Below are positions 50,265 through 63,135 of a stretch of DNA of 64,000 nt, one piece after another (position 1 is the first letter of the stretch; every line of letters starts with the position of its first letter). The DNA is from Myotis daubentonii (lineage: Eukaryota; Chordata; Mammalia; Chiroptera; Vespertilionidae): NCBI RefSeq assembly GCF_963259705.1, contig NC_081841.1:29167358-29231357 (forward strand), read 5' to 3'. The notes under the pieces are model-generated. The model saw nothing but the letters and a program-made list of their open reading frames with translations. It searched no databases and was not told the DNA's origin. The translations under genes and the position numbers were made by a program.

Positions 50265-50690
50265 TTTCAACTTTGAAAATGTGTGAGGTAGGTGTAATTT
50301 GACTGGTGAAAGACTTGTTGCATTTGACAGAAAACTACAAATCTGCCCCAGGGACTGCTCTAAATCTGAGGAGTAAGTTTGTGATTTCCCAGGAGGTGCT
50401 TAGGGATATATTTTACAATGTTAGCGTGGCCTATTCCCAATTGGCTCATGTTTTGATGAATATAAGAGGCAGTACACAGTGTAAGAAGAACACACTGATA
50501 AAAACTCAGTTTGGCTCCCTGTCTAGGCTCTGCCACACTGTGAGTTTAGGTAAGTGAATACACATTTCTAAGTATCTATTTTATAATCTGTAAAAAGTGT
50601 GGGTAAAGGTGGTAGTGATGTTTGGAAAGGACCATGTCCAAATAGTCTTCCTGCTAGAGCATTATATTTTTTCCATTAGAATATTAGATA
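50265..50690. other. Unique sequence
   Basis: An 83-codon plus-strand frame (50306-50557) has no recognisable domain. Nothing else seen. Confidence 0.45.
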
Positions 50691-50718
50691 CTAGGGGCCC
50701 GGTGCACGAAATTCGTGC

Positions 50719-50764
<46 letters not shown>

Positions 50765-51428
50765 GAGTGTCCCTCAGCCTAGCCTGCCCCCTCTCACATA
50801 CTGGGAAGCCCTCAGGCATTGACCCCCATCGCCCGCCAATCGCAGGATCGGCCCCTTGCCCAGGCCTGACGCCTCTGGCCTAGGTGTCCAGCCCGGGCAG
50901 CGGGGACCTGCAGTGGCAGCGGGCAGTGCCGCGATCGTGCGGGCTCCGCCCCTGCCCCTGCAGGAAGCCTCTGGCTGAGGCGTCCGGCCCGGGCAGCGGG
51001 GACCCGCAGCTGCAGCGGCCCCGTGATCGTGGGCTTCGCTTTAGGCCCAGGCAAGGGACCTCTAGCTCCTGGGACTGCCAGCTTCGACCGTGCCCAGCTC
51101 CCATCGCTGGCTCCACCCCTACTTCCTGCTATCACTGGCCAGGGCGGCAAAGGCACCTGATTCTCTGATCATGGCTGGGGGGCAGGGCAAAGGCGGCCCC
51201 AGGGCCGCCTTTGCCCTGCCCCCCAGCTCTTAGCTCCCCCCTGGGTTTCCGATCACTGTCAGTGGCAGGGGGCTTCTTCCTGCTTTCCCTTTCGCCTCCC
51301 TGCATTGTGCCTTCATATGCAAATTAACCGCCATCTAGTTGGCAGTTAATTTGCATATAGCCCTGATTAGCCAATGAAAAGGGTATCGTCGTACGCCAAT
51401 TACCATTTTTCTCTTTTATTAGTATAGA
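50691..51428 (-). mobile_element. Non-autonomous Helitron, minus strand
   Basis: On the minus strand it starts TCTATACTAATAAAAGAG (5' end at 51428) and ends CCGGGCCCCTAG at 50691, next to T. Hairpin GTGCACGAATTTCGTGCAC at the 3' end, beside a (TG)n run (50720-50761). It contains two single copies of the GC palindromic unit that forms the 9-10 kb minisatellite (50855-51000). It also has a perfect 26-bp-stem inverted repeat with a 2-base loop (51174-51227) and ATGCAAATTAACCGCC boxes near the 5' end. The long frames across it come from GC richness. Confidence 0.92.
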
Positions 51429-51518
51429 TTTCTGCTTTGGCTTGCCATATGGAGGTTTTGTCCACTGTGCTCATATTTGGAGAGTCTTACATTTGTAAGA
51501 GATATTTTATCAGTGTCA

Positions 51519-51983
51519 TCCTACCTAATAAAGATGAAATATGCAAATTAACCATCACTTCACAACAAAGATGGCACTGCCCACAGCCAATAAAGAGGGA
51601 ATATGCAAATTGATGCGACAAAGATGGCGGTGGCCGGGCCGGGATGCTTGTGTTGTCACCATGGGGCAGGCATTCCACCATACCCCGACCGCTCTGGGCC
51701 TCTGGGCAGTGTGCATGCGCAGGCACGGAGTGGCTGGGGTAGAGCGGGATGCCTGCTATGAGGGAGGGAGCTACAGGAGGGCGGCAGGGTCGGAGCGAAG
51801 GTGGATGGCAGCCGCTCTGGCCAGAATGAAGGTGGAAGGAGGCGGCTCTGATCAGAGCAAAGGCAGAAGGTGGCTCTGGCCTGAGCAAAGGCCCAGGTCC
51901 CGGGTGCTGGAGGGAAGCCGGTGTCGGCAGCCAGGGGAAGGAAGGCCTATTCTTGCATGGATCTTTGTGCATCAGGCCTCTAG
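51519..51983 (+). mobile_element. Non-autonomous Helitron
   Basis: A|TCCTACCTAATAAAGATG at 51519; ends CAGGCCTCTAG at 51983, followed by T. Contains ATGCAAATTAACCATC, two AAAGATGG boxes, and repeated purine blocks (GAGCAAAGGC/GAGCGAAGG). Hairpin TGCATGGATCTTTGTGCA near the end. A Ves SINE has inserted in its last bases. The 156- and 209-codon frames are not genes. Confidence 0.88.
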
Positions 51984-51987
51984 TTTT

Positions 51988-52212
51988 TTTTTTTTTAATA
52001 TATTTTATTGATTTTTTACAGAGAGGAAGGGAGAGAGACAGAGAGCTAGAAACATCGATGAGAGAGAAACATCGATCAGCTGCCTCCTGCACATCTCCTA
52101 CTGGGGATGTGCCCACAACCCAGGTACATGCCCTTGACCGGAATCGAACCCGGGACCCTTCAGTCCGCAGGCTGACGCTCTATCCACTGAGCCAAACTGG
52201 TTTTGGCAAGGG
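51988..52212 (-). mobile_element. Ves SINE at the Helitron 3' end
   Basis: Full-length minus-strand copy: poly-T, TATTTTATTGATTTTTTACA, ACATCGATGAGAGAG, GACCGGAATCGAACCC, CCACTGAGCCAAACTGG. Target duplication CTCTAGTTTT at 51978-51987 and 52213-52222, which includes the Helitron's terminal CTAG. Confidence 0.95.
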
Positions 52213-53435
52213 CTCTAGTTTTAATATAAATGTAGCTAAATTGTTTAATATAAATGTAGCTAAATTTGGGAAACTGTTTTTGCCCATATAAAATATTGGC
52301 ATTATATATTAGATTAGTATTAAAAATGTTGGTCTTAAATAAAATAAAATTCCCTTTCTCCACTTCATCTGAACATGGATAATGAACTTGATGGAATCTG
52401 TAGGTTTGGTCAATAAAATTGCTCTTCCAGCTCTCTCATACCCACAATTGCACATACATTCAGAAAAGATGTCTTAGATTGTATCACTTCAAAATATGCC
52501 CGTATCAATTGTCTTCTAATTATGAAGTAATCACTTTGCTTGTACTCTGTTTACATACTCTCAATTATTTATTGTAATATTCATTTATTCTTTTACTTAT
52601 TCATTTATTCAGGGTCTTTGATTCTTAGGAATCATTAAGGTACATTTGTTTTTATAAATTCCTATCATGTCAACATTCTTAAATTATGTATCAAATTGAT
52701 TTCCTCAAACAAATTTTGAATCAAATTATTTTTAATCTGTTTTATTGAGGAATATTAACATAATATAAATTTACTTACTTTACATGTACAAATCAGTAAA
52801 TATTGAATAATATGCATTGCTGTTTCATCAACAAAATCATGATATACTATCCCCCAAAGCTTAACTCATGCTCCCTTGTGATCAATCCTGTCCTCCCAAC
52901 CCTTATCATTTACAACCATTGATATGCCATCTATCATTATAATTTTTCTAGAACTTTATATAGATATAATCCATGCAATATGAAGCCTTTATGTGTGTTT
53001 TTGTCAATTAACAGTTTTGAGATTCATCATGATGTCAGGTATCAGTAACTAGTGCTTAATCTAGGTCATTAATATTTCAATATACATCAAAGAATAAGCT
53101 TACAAATTAAAAACTAAACTTTCTAAGAGGTAAGTTTGCATTGAATCTATAGGGCAAATTGAAGATAATTGGCATTTTAATATCGTCCAATTTATGAATA
53201 TAGAATTTATATCCACTTATTTAAATTTTATTTAATATCTATCAGCAATGAATTATAATATTTAGTGTCTTGGACTTGCAATTGTGCTATTAAAATCACC
53301 TCCTAAGAATTTTATTATATTTTATGTTATTGTACATGGTGAATTTTTATTTCATTTTTCATTTATTCACTGGAATTATATAAAATATAGTCTAATTTTG
53401 CATATAGAATGTGTTTGCTGTCTCATTGCTAAATT

Positions 53436-53876
53436 CACTGGGAGGGCAGTTGTGGGTGATCAGGCTGATGGGGGGTGGGGCCGTTGGGGATAAGCAGACC
53501 AGTAGGGGAGCCATTGGGGCAAGCAGGCCATCAGTGGGGGTCAGCTGGAGGTGATCAGGACAGCAGGGAAGGAAATTTGGAGTGAGCAGGCCAGCAGGGG
53601 GGCAGTTGGGGGTGAGCAGGCCAGTGGGGAGGGAAGATGGGAGTGAACAGGCCATTGGGGGGGGGCAGTTGGGGGCAAGCACACTGGCACGGGGGGCAGT
53701 TGGGGGTGATCAGGCTGGTGGGGGGCATTTGGGGGCGAGCAGGCTGGCGGCAGGGGGCAGTTGGGGGTGAGCAGGCCGGCAGGCAGAGTGGTTAGTGGCA
53801 GAGTGGAGAGGGTGCAGGCCGGGCTGAGGGATAACTCCTCCCTCCCCCAAATGAATTCCATGCACCAGGCCACTAG
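53436..53876 (+). mobile_element. 5'-truncated Helitron with minisatellite
   Basis: Only the 3' part is clear: GCAGGCCGGGCTGAGGG, then CATGCACCAGGCCACTAG ending at 53876. Most of it is a roughly 33-bp minisatellite (units around GGGGGCAGTTGGGGGTGAGC and AGGCC). No 5' TC/TATAAT signature is seen. The 96-, 110- and 62-codon frames come from the repeats. Confidence 0.75.
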
Positions 53877-54703
53877 TTTATTAATAAAGATATATTATTT
53901 ATTTCCCATTTGTATGCTTTTATTTTTTCTTTCTTGATTGACCTGATGAGACTCTTCACTACAATTTTCTCTACATATGATGGCAATTAATTTATTATCT
54001 TTTATATGATCTTACAGAAAAAGATTGTATCATTCAGACGTTCAGATGTACAGATGTCCTTAATCAAACTAGTTTGCTAAGAGTATTTTTTAAAACATGA
54101 ATGGATTTTGAATTTTGGTCAATGCTCTTTCTGAATTTATTCTGAATCTGTTGAGATGGTTATATATTTTTCATTTTTTAGTCTAGTAATAGAGTAAATT
54201 ACAATGCTTGAGTTTTGAATGCTTAACCATCCTTGCATTCCAAAAATAAACTTAACTTGGTTATAATGTATGATCCTTTTTATATATGCCTGAATTGAAT
54301 TTGCTAATTTGGGATAAGTATTTTAGAATCTATGTTCATAAATATTTGTCTGAAATATTTTGTAATCACAATTTCTAATTTTATTAGATTAATGCTCCTT
54401 CATAAAATAGGCTAGAAAGTATATCCTCTTTTTTTCTTTTTTTAATTTCCCAGGAGAGGTTGTGGAATTATATTACTTTTTAAAATGATTGTTAGAACTC
54501 ACCAGTGAAATTCTATAGGCTTAGACTTTCTTTGTGGATAGGCTTTTAACTGCAAATTCAATTACTTTTAAGTATGTAGGGTTATTTATGTTATTTTATT
54601 TTAAATGATTTAATTTGGTAGTTAGGTTATTTTGAGGTCCTTGCTTATTTTATCTCAGTCATTAAATTGGCATAAAGTTGTTTAAATATTTCATTATTAT
54701 TAA

Positions 54704-55340
54704 CTAGGGGCCCGGTGCACGAAATTCGTGCACTGGGTGTGTGTGGGGGGGAGTGTCCCTCAGCCCAGCCTGTCCCCTCTCACATACTGGGAGCCCTCAG
54801 GCGTTGACCCCCATCACCCTCCAATCGCAGGATCGGCCCCTTGCCCAGGCCTGACGCCTCTGGCCTAGGCATCCGGCCCGGGCAGCAGGGACCTGCAGCT
54901 GCAGTGGCCCCACGATCGTGGGCTTCGCTTTAGGCCCAGGCAAGGGACCCCTAGCTCCCGGGACTGCCAGCTTCGACCGTGCCCAGCTCCCATCGCTGGC
55001 TCCACCCCTACTTCCTGCTATCACTGGCCAGGGCGGCAAAGGCACTTGATTCTCTGATCATGGCTGGGGGGCAGGGCAAAGGCGGCCCCAGGGCCGCCTT
55101 TGCCCTGCCCCCCAGCTCTTAGCTCCCCCATGGGTTTCCGATCACTGTCAGTGGCAGGGGGCTTTTTCCTGCTTTCCCTTTCGCCTCCCTGCATTGTGCC
55201 TACATATGCAAATTAACCTCCATCTTGTTGGCAGTTAACTGCCAATCTTAGTTGGCAGTTAATTTGCATATAGCCCTGATTAGCCAATGAAAAGGGTAGC
55301 TCGTACGCCAATTACCATTTTTCTCTTTTATTAGTATTGA
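54704..55340 (-). mobile_element. Non-autonomous Helitron, minus strand
   Basis: Close relative of 50691-51428. The 3' end CTAG is at 54704, with hairpin GTGCACGAATTTCGTGCAC. The 5' end is at 55340 (minus-strand TCAATACTAATAAAAGAG). It keeps one GC palindromic unit, about 100 bp fewer than its relative, and the same perfect 26-bp-stem inverted repeat (55063-55116). Near the 5' end are two GGCAGTTAA boxes. Confidence 0.92.
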
Positions 55341-56900
55341 TGGTGTTCATTTTAAATTTGAGATTGGTCACTTGTGGATTCCCTTTATTTTTTTTTCATT
55401 AGTTTACTGGATATTTTTAAATTTTATTAAACTTAAAAAGATCAACTTGGGCTTCTTTGACTTGTTTGGTTTGTTGTTGTTTTTTCTATTTCATTTACTT
55501 TTACTTGTATCCCTGCTAGTTCTTTCTTTCTGATTATTTTTGGATCAATTTTTCCTTTCTTACTTTATAGTCACTTAAAGCAAAATCATAGGTCAATGAT
55601 GTGAGAACTTTATTGTTTTAAATGTTATAAAAATTTCCTTCAAAGGTGCTTTGGCTTCATCCCACACATTGAAAATGCTATACGTTCATTTTTATTCAAT
55701 TAAATATATTGTTTAATTTCCCTTATGATTTCTTCATTGGCCAATTGGTTATTTAGAATGCATTGTTTAATTTTCAAATATTTGATTTCTAGATAATGTT
55801 TGTTATTGATTGTAGTTTAATTTTTCTGGGGTCAGAAAATATACTTTGTACAGATTTTTTTCTTTTAAACATAACTATTTTTAATACTCAGGCTGCATAT
55901 ATGTTGCATTTGCATTCGAAAATAATGTGCATTCTTCTGCTATTTCTTGGAGTGTTCTATAAATAATGACTCATGTGTTCAAGACTATTGTGCTATTGAA
56001 TTATATTTTATCCTACTGATTTTCTGTCTAATCATAATTCTCTGAGTTACTCAGAAAGAAATGTTGAACATCTCCAACTCTAATTTTGGATTTATCTATT
56101 TTTCTTTAAGTTTTACAAGATTTTACTTTGTGTTTTGAAACTCATTTACCAAGTATCTACATCCTTATGGCAGTTTCATACTCTGGATAAATGAACCTTT
56201 TATCATTTTAAGGTTTTTGTCTTTATCTCTTTTATTCTTCCGTTGACATCTACTTGTTATGATATTTATGCCACAACTCTAGCTATCTTATAATTAGTAT
56301 TAATAAAGTGTATCCCTTTTCCTTTTAATCTACCTGTGTCTTTATACATAAAGTGGCTTTACATTTTGTTGTTGATGCTAGACATCATATGATCATATCT
56401 CACATTTTTATTCAAGATTTTTAAGGTTTCTTCTGAGACTCTTGTATTATTATTTCTTTTTTCTCTGGTTGGTGGGAGATGCAAATTCATAATTCCTCTC
56501 ATAAATGCCCAAAGAAGGACTAAGCCAGATATTAAAGTGAACACTTCTGCTTGCTTTTGGGGCTTTCGTTATCTCTCCCTGGTACATATTCTTCAGTACT
56601 ATGTTCACCAATTACAGTCATTTTGGCCTTCCCAATTTTCAATCTGTCTCTCCAACTCAAGAGAGTCGCTTGGGGTCTGTTTGGAATCCTCTTCCTTACA
56701 GTGGTGATTGAAAATTGCCTCGGGCAAGAAGCTGGGACAATCAAAATACTCACCTCATTTGTTTCCCTTCTCTCAGGGATCATCATCTCATACAGCTTAT
56801 TTCCAAGTTTGAAGATTGTCATTTGATATATTTTGTTTCATTGTTTTGGGAGTTGGGAAGGTAAATCAAGTCTCTTACTCTATCATGGCTGGAGGCAAAA

Positions 56901-58316
56901 ATAACATACAAGTAATTTTAAATGTATTTTTAAAATATAATTATATTTTACAGAATTATTTTTCTTGTACATTACCCACAACAGTAAGCATAAAGGAATG
57001 TAGTATTTATTTTAGAAGTTACATTGGTAGGCCATATTATCATAGATTTATTCAGAGAGCATAATACTTGTTCAAATAACTATACATTACATTTGTACAA
57101 ATTTAATTCACAATATCTTTTGAAGTCTCTTATGCATTCCATTATTCTAGCGATTTATGAAACCAATATACAGAATCTATAAATTGGAAAGAGTTTTTTG
57201 AAGTTTTAACTTAATATTTTAAAAATTCATTGATTAGTAAATATTATCATTCTGATTTAAAAAAATAGCATCAGTATAGGAATCATTATACCAGGCTTTT
57301 AAATTAATAAGTAGTTCAGAAATATATAATAATATGGATAATTATAGCATCTAAAAGTTATTTATTTTTTTCACAGAAATGTCATTCTTAGATAGATTTG
57401 TTTATATTCATTCATTCTCCAATCACTATTTTTGTTTGTCTACTATATAGTACAGAGCCCTAGTAAAAGATAAGAATACTATAAGTTCTAAAATTTAAAT
57501 TATAATACACCTTCACCTTTCCATTTTAAACATATTGGTATTGTTACCATTGTAATTAGCTAGTTATTAATATTAAGTAAGAAGCAAAAGGGAGGCCAGA
57601 CATTATACGCATGGTATTTGGGCAGCTTCACCAAGAAGCTGTGATTTCACACTCCCCAGGGAACCACCAGTCCATTCCCTGCAGATCACTGGGGGGAGGG
57701 ATCCACAAATGGAATATGGACACATGCACAATAAAGTTGGGGTGATGTAGGGAAAATACTCATTTTCTAGTGTATTCTGAAAACAAAGATTATTGGAAAG
57801 AGGAGGTGGAGCCACCACAAGCACATGAACTCTTAGAAGATTAAAATCCACAAAGAAATTCTCCCTCTCTTGTTTCTCTGGTTTGTTCCTGCTTCCTTAC
57901 TCTTGTCTGTGTTCCCTCCTTAGGCATGTGGCCCTAGAATGCGAACCCCACAAACAAGGAACTATAGCTGAAACCACAAACTAAACTAGCCTGATGCTGG
58001 GCCGGGCTGTGCAAATTTTGGAACAGAAACTCTGGGCATTGGCTTTAATCCTAGCTCTGCTAAAGACACAGCTGGACTTTTTCCTTGAAGGGGCAGATGG
58101 AGATGAGACTCTGGAAACTCGGAAACTTTAATTTCACGCAAATAAATGAAAGGGTTAGCTAGCTACCTTAACTAGGCAGTTTAGGTTAGGAATACAAAGG
58201 GGTCTATAGGAGAGGAATACATAATGGAGACTTGAAGATGCCAGGGTTTTTATCATACTTGCACAGAGAGTAGAGAAATGGAATAGGCAAATAGAAATAT
58301 ATCTGGTCCATGCAAT
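56901..58316. other. Unique or old unrecognised sequence
   Basis: 57590-58150 is GC-richer and may be an old repeat, but I cannot name it. The 82-codon minus-strand frame at 57603-57851 has no domain. Confidence 0.4.
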
Positions 58317-58330
58317 TAAAGACAGTCATA

Positions 58331-58543
58331 GCCCTAGCTGGTTTGGCTCAGTGGATAGAGCCTCGGACTGAGGACTGAAGGGTCTCAGGTTCGATTCCTG
58401 TCAAGGGCACATGCCCAGGTTGCGGGCTCAATACCCAGTGGGGGGCGTGCAGGAGGCAGCCAATCAATGATTCTCTCTCATCATTGATGTTTCTATCTCC
58501 CTCTCCCTCTCACTTCCTATCTGAAATCAATAACATATATTTT
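58331..58543 (+). mobile_element. Ves SINE
   Basis: Plus-strand copy: GCCCTAGCTGGTTTGGCTCA head, GGTTCGATTCC B box, GGGCACATGCCCAGGTTGCG, CGTGCAGGAGGCAGCCAATC, TCATCATTGATG, TGAAATCAATAACATA tail. A perfect 14-bp duplication TAAAGACAGTCATA lies at 58317-58330 and 58544-58557. Confidence 0.96.
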
Positions 58544-58594
58544 TAAAGACAGTCATAAAGCAACAGGCATCTCAGGCCTGAGTAATTAAAGTGA

Positions 58595-59010
58595 CCATAA
58601 GTTAGGCCAAACGTAGCCCTACCTGAATAGCTGGGAGGGCTATAAGATAAGGCCTTCTCTGACAATACAACTGGGAGAACTATAAGATAAATCAACAGTG
58701 ACTCCAACCAACAAGAGAAGGGCGAGAGAAAATGGGGACACCACGTGGGCTTTGAGCTTTGAAAACTAACTCTCTATGACAAAATGACCAATAAGAAGAG
58801 GTCAGATTCAGACAAAGTACTGCAGCCTATTTAATGCCTCAAGACAAAGGAATCAGTGGTCACCCTTCCCAGGGGTCCCTCTGTCCGTCCAGGAGGAACA
58901 GAGTCTTAGGCTTAAAATTAGGTTTTAGAGGTAGTGTCTGCTTGCAATAAAGTTTCTGCTTGCAATAAAGTTTCTGTACTTTTCACCTATCACCTTTCGT
59001 CGAGGGCTTC
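58595..59010 (+). mobile_element. Probable ERV1-like LTR
   Basis: LTR-like promoter and polyadenylation layout: GACCAATAAGAAG (CCAAT-like), CCTATTTAATGCC (TATA-like), CTGTCCGTCCAGGAGG, then AATAAA at 58946-58951 and again at 58964-58969 in a duplicated CTGCTTGCAATAAAGTTT unit, ending near TTCGTCGAGGGCTTCA. No target duplication was found and the left limit is uncertain. Confidence 0.5.
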
Positions 59011-59261
59011 ATACTTCAAAACCATCTAAACAAGAACCCAGAAATTCAGGGTGTTCCAGTTCAATTTTCTGCGTTTCATAAATAGCACTCACTCTCCCAT
59101 GTGAATCTCAAAAAATTCCTTTTCTTGTGGCATTGCAAGAAGCCCTCTTCCACCAGCAACAAGTGGGGACATGGAGAACAGCCCACCAATAACAGTATCA
59201 TCAGTGATCTTGGTAGCCCCATGAAACTTGAAAATAATGAAAAGATTGTGAAGGTCTAAGT

Positions 59262-59466
59262 CAGGCGTCCTCAAACTTTTTAAACAGGGGCCAGTTCACT
59301 GTCCCTCAGACCGTTGGAGGGCCGGACTATAGTTTAAAAAAAAAAACTATGAACAAATTCCTACGCATACTGCACATATCTTATTTTGAAGTAAAAAAAC
59401 AAAACGGGAACAAATACAATATTTGTATTTGCATGTGGCCCACGGGCCGTAGTTTGAGGACCCCTG
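59262..59466. mobile_element. hAT-type MITE
   Basis: 205 bp; ends CAGGCGTCCTCAAACT and, inverted, CAGGGGTCCTCAAACT (15 of 16). The interior has GAGGGCCGGACTATAG and GGCCCACGGGCCGTAG. Flanks GTCTAAGT and GTAAGT are related but not identical; a 2-base deletion in the right copy would explain this. Confidence 0.85.
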
Positions 59467-59474
59467 GTAAGTCT

Positions 59475-62400
59475 TCCTTTTCCTGTCTACATGGCTGAAT
59501 CTGATTTCGGACTTCATTAGCTTAGCAGCATGTTGGAAAGTTTTGGAGTCCTATGGTCATCCTATTATATGAAATATTTTGAATTCTTCCACTTCTAACT
59601 GTGGACTTAACCAATAATGGTCAGAGGTAATACCAAGGTTAAATGTTGCCAGTAGAAAGTCAGACTAACAGCATTTATGTTAGACACTCAGGAACTGTCC
59701 CTTTGCATTGGAACACTGATCATATTTGAGAGGTGTGTTCTGGATGTGTGTGACAGCCCGGTTCTGCTAGGAAGCCAGTTTGAAAAGTTGGTGGATTAAA
59801 GGGCCATCTCAAGTGAATTCTTCAACTGCCATTATTTTTTAATCCAAGGGCAGTAGATGTAGAGATTAATTTTCTAATTGCCCATAGTTAATATTTCATA
59901 GCTGTTCATAGTTCTTCAAAGTTATTTTTTAATTTATAAAAAGATCTTTTCTCAGAAATAAATTCTGCCTCTGTCCTCAGAACGTCTCTATCTAGTCTTG
60001 ACATTCTTCCTAATTATGACTCCTTAATCTCCTTTCCCCTGCTCCCCTGCTCTTTGAAACATAATAGAGAAATCTCTTAATCTGGGTTTCATCTGGGATC
60101 CTTTTCTCTTTTTAAACCCTATTATATACCACTAGGTCTACTTGAGGCTCTAGGAGAGTCACAGGATAATAGCCAATTTTTTTTCATCAAGTCCACGGCA
60201 AGTACAGTATGTTTATTTTCTATGTAGGGGTGTCATGGCTTGAGGAATTTTCTGTTAGAATTCAAAAATGAAACCATTTCAGGGTTTTTTAAAATTACAA
60301 TTTTGGTTCTGCTATAGCTTAACAATACCCCCAAATTTAATACTTTCATTGTGTGCTACTGTATGTCAGGCACTGTGCTCAGTCTGGGGATATAATAGTG
60401 AACAAACTGTATATACTTAGGTACATAGTTCATTTAGTAAATGTTGAAATAAAAAATGTGAATGCAGAAGATTGGTATTTATGAAAAATTGGTATCAGTG
60501 ATATTGTGGAAAAACCTCGTTTCTGCTCTGCTCCACATAAGTGCACTTTAAATAATAGCACTTAAAAGAATAACATATGGAATATCTAAATTTAAAAAAT
60601 AATGTCTCTTGGCAGAGCCTCTACAATTTAACTGATGTGTGATATTTGTGAAAGCAAGAGTATTTTTTCCTATATTAATGCTTTCATCAACATGAGGTTA
60701 ATAAAATTTCAGAATTAAAATAGTCCAACTTGAAGCAACTGAAAAATTTGGTATTATAAAAAGGTTACTGGCACTGGCTTTGTAAGATCAATGGTGTGGT
60801 TGAAGGACCCTGCTATACCTCTAGTTAAGTACAATAATGTAAAGGTCCTGGAAAAAAAAAAATGATGTATCTGAGATGTTACCCAGAATGTAATCTTATG
60901 CTATTTTTGCAAGCTGATTTCATCATACTCAGAAGGATTTATCAAGATGCTTACCTGTTGTGAAATTCAACATGATTTCTTGAGGGTGCAATCTAAGGCT
61001 GAGTTATATCATCTCCTCTTAGCTTTGCTATATCAATGCCTATGTGATTGTCATTCTTTCTGGACCACTCGTATTCAGTGGTTGCTGTACAAAGTGTGGG
61101 ACAAAACAAATTCATTTCGTGCTCCCAGGCTACTGTGTGTCATATGTATTTACCAAGAGTTTCAAAAAAGAGCACATTTTTTTATGTATAAACTCTTTTA
61201 TCTTAAACCTTAAATAAAATTTTCATTTTGGGCTGATTTACACAAGTGGGTCAAATAGATTGACCCCAAGTTTTCTTCCATCAAATGTATTCAGCTTTCA
61301 TCCTCCATATTCTTCCATTCCTCATCTCTACTGGCTCTCTTTGCTTCTCTCTTCGCTAATTTCCCTCACTCTGTCCCTCTGCATAGAACTAGGCTACTTT
61401 GAAACATACCTTTTCATTCTGGTATCTTTTACCTTTTTCTTTCTCACAGCTCTTTTCTGTTACATTTTGAGGAAGTTTCAGGGAAATTTTTATTTGTTGC
61501 AGAACTCTAAATAGACCTGACCATGGGTATACAGTCTCTCAGCATAAGTACATAGAGGAGAAAATGTGAATGCCCAGTCCAGGAGTGCAGGGTGGGGCTG
61601 TGAAAAGTGAAGGGATTGGTCAGTAGTTTTGTGAGACAGCAGATATAAGCTTTATTCGCATGGAATACATTTATATCAATGGTTTTCTTCAGCCTCTTGC
61701 AATCCATTTAAAATACACACCTCGATGTGGCATGACTGCCTTCATTCCACTGCTTACCTTTTCTTAACATGGCTACATACTTCCTCATTCATTTGTGCTT
61801 GAGGTCAATCACCCAGATATTCTTCTTCTTCCTTCTGGCAATGTGCATTTTTTTCTTTTATGCTACTATCAGTGTTATACGCTTATTGTTTTTCCATCCC
61901 CATTGTTGATAAAGTGTTTTATAAGAATGACTATATTAATCACATTTCAAAAAATTTAATATTCTATCTTGTGGTCCAAACATCTTAATTTAGCCTCTGG
62001 GCTCACTCTTAACTTCCATATCAAACACTGACATTGGGAACTTAAAGGGAAATCCTAAATGATAAGGTATAAAACAATTAACTTTTTGGTATCAACCATC
62101 TCATTTATTGCGATTTATTTTGTAATTATTTCTTAGTGGAGGGGGGGATCTACCATTGCTTCATGCCACCTTAACGACAGCAGTGGGTTTAAAGAGGAAT
62201 TCAGACTTCAGACTTCCCCCAGGCTGATGGACTTCTCCTTTCACAGTAGGACACTTCTATCTGGTGGATTAACCATAAAAGCCACCATTTCAAGTCTATG
62301 ACATGCTGAAGGACAACGGCTCATTTCATTTCTTATCAAGAAATCAGGCACATCAGTCATATTCCCCCAATCCAATGACATTTCAGAAAATTCGTTTGAA

Positions 62401-62576
62401 CCAAAAGTGAGGTTTCCTGTCTGCATACTCCAATTAGTTTAAAAGTGGTTTCTGGTGAAAATTTTCAAAATAACTAAGCAGTATGCTTAAAAATTCATAT
62501 TTGTATGTGTATATGTTATCAACTCTTACTTCACACACACACATATATACAAGCACTGATAGACCCACAATCACCC

Positions 62577-62617
<41 letters not shown>

Positions 62618-62719
62618 CAATAGCTACCTATCCTGCCAAGCAGTATAACCCTTAATTGTAGTGTTCAGCATTAATAGTAAAATACTTAAGATCTTTCCTC
62701 TTTCCTTTTTTTTTTTTTA
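59475..62719. other. Intergenic sequence with CA repeat
   Basis: Small L2/MIR-like scrap near 60350-60410 (GTATGTCAGGCACTGTGCTC). (CA)n at about 62580-62616. No gene recognised; frames of 84-88 codons near 60947-61514 lack domains. Confidence 0.45.
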
Positions 62720-63099
62720 TCTTGTTACCCAGGGTATTCCAGTGGGAGTGAGCTCACTCGTTTGCTCCCTAAGTACACAAAATTAGCTGCTTATCGGTTG
62801 ATCTTCCTACATGATCCTTTAAAAATCCTTTGTGTGTGTGTGTACAGGCACTTATGCAGCATCTAAGGCCGCTTTTGCCTCTAGAGGAAGCCTGGACAAG
62901 CCACCCCCAGCCTTTTTCTTACCCACTCACAGGGGGCTAAGGCCTAATTAAATTGCTCTCAGAGACAAGAAGGGATGGATTTTCTTCTTCCCATCTCCCT
63001 TGTCACCCATTTAACTCAGCTGACATTCACTGACTCCTTTTTACTTATGTTCAAAAAAAAGAAAGAAAGAAAACACACACACACACAAAACCCATATGT

Positions 63100-63135
<36 letters not shown>

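Larger units (their letters stand above)
52690..56900 (-). repeat. Long antisense L1M-like LINE fragment, twice interrupted
   Basis: T-rich plus strand reading like an old L1 in reverse. The 3' UTR-like part comes first (about 52740-53040, CAACCATTGATATGCCATC, ATAATCCATGCAATATGAAG). It is followed by antisense reverse-transcriptase-region phrases (54210-54560 with CATCCTTGCATTCCAAAAAT and CTCACCAGTGAAATTCTATAG; 55380-55860 with CTTGGGCTTCTTTGACTTG and GGGGTCAGAAAATATACTTT). A 5'-like end follows near 56840-56895 (TATCATGGCTGGAGGC). No open frame survives. Two Helitrons (53436-53876 and 54704-55340) lie within it. Confidence 0.65.

Noticed and set aside
50812..51156. 114-codon frame repeated in similar form at 54797-55045
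   Set aside because: The similarity comes from two copies of the same Helitron subfamily, not from a gene family.
51487..52116. 209-codon minus-strand and 156-codon plus-strand frames
   Set aside because: They cross a Helitron and the poly-T of a Ves SINE, so cannot be one gene.
59254..59474. Perfect 8-bp target duplication for the hAT at 59262
   Set aside because: The flanks differ (GTCTAAGT and GTAAGT...); only a deletion model makes them match, so I do not claim it as intact.
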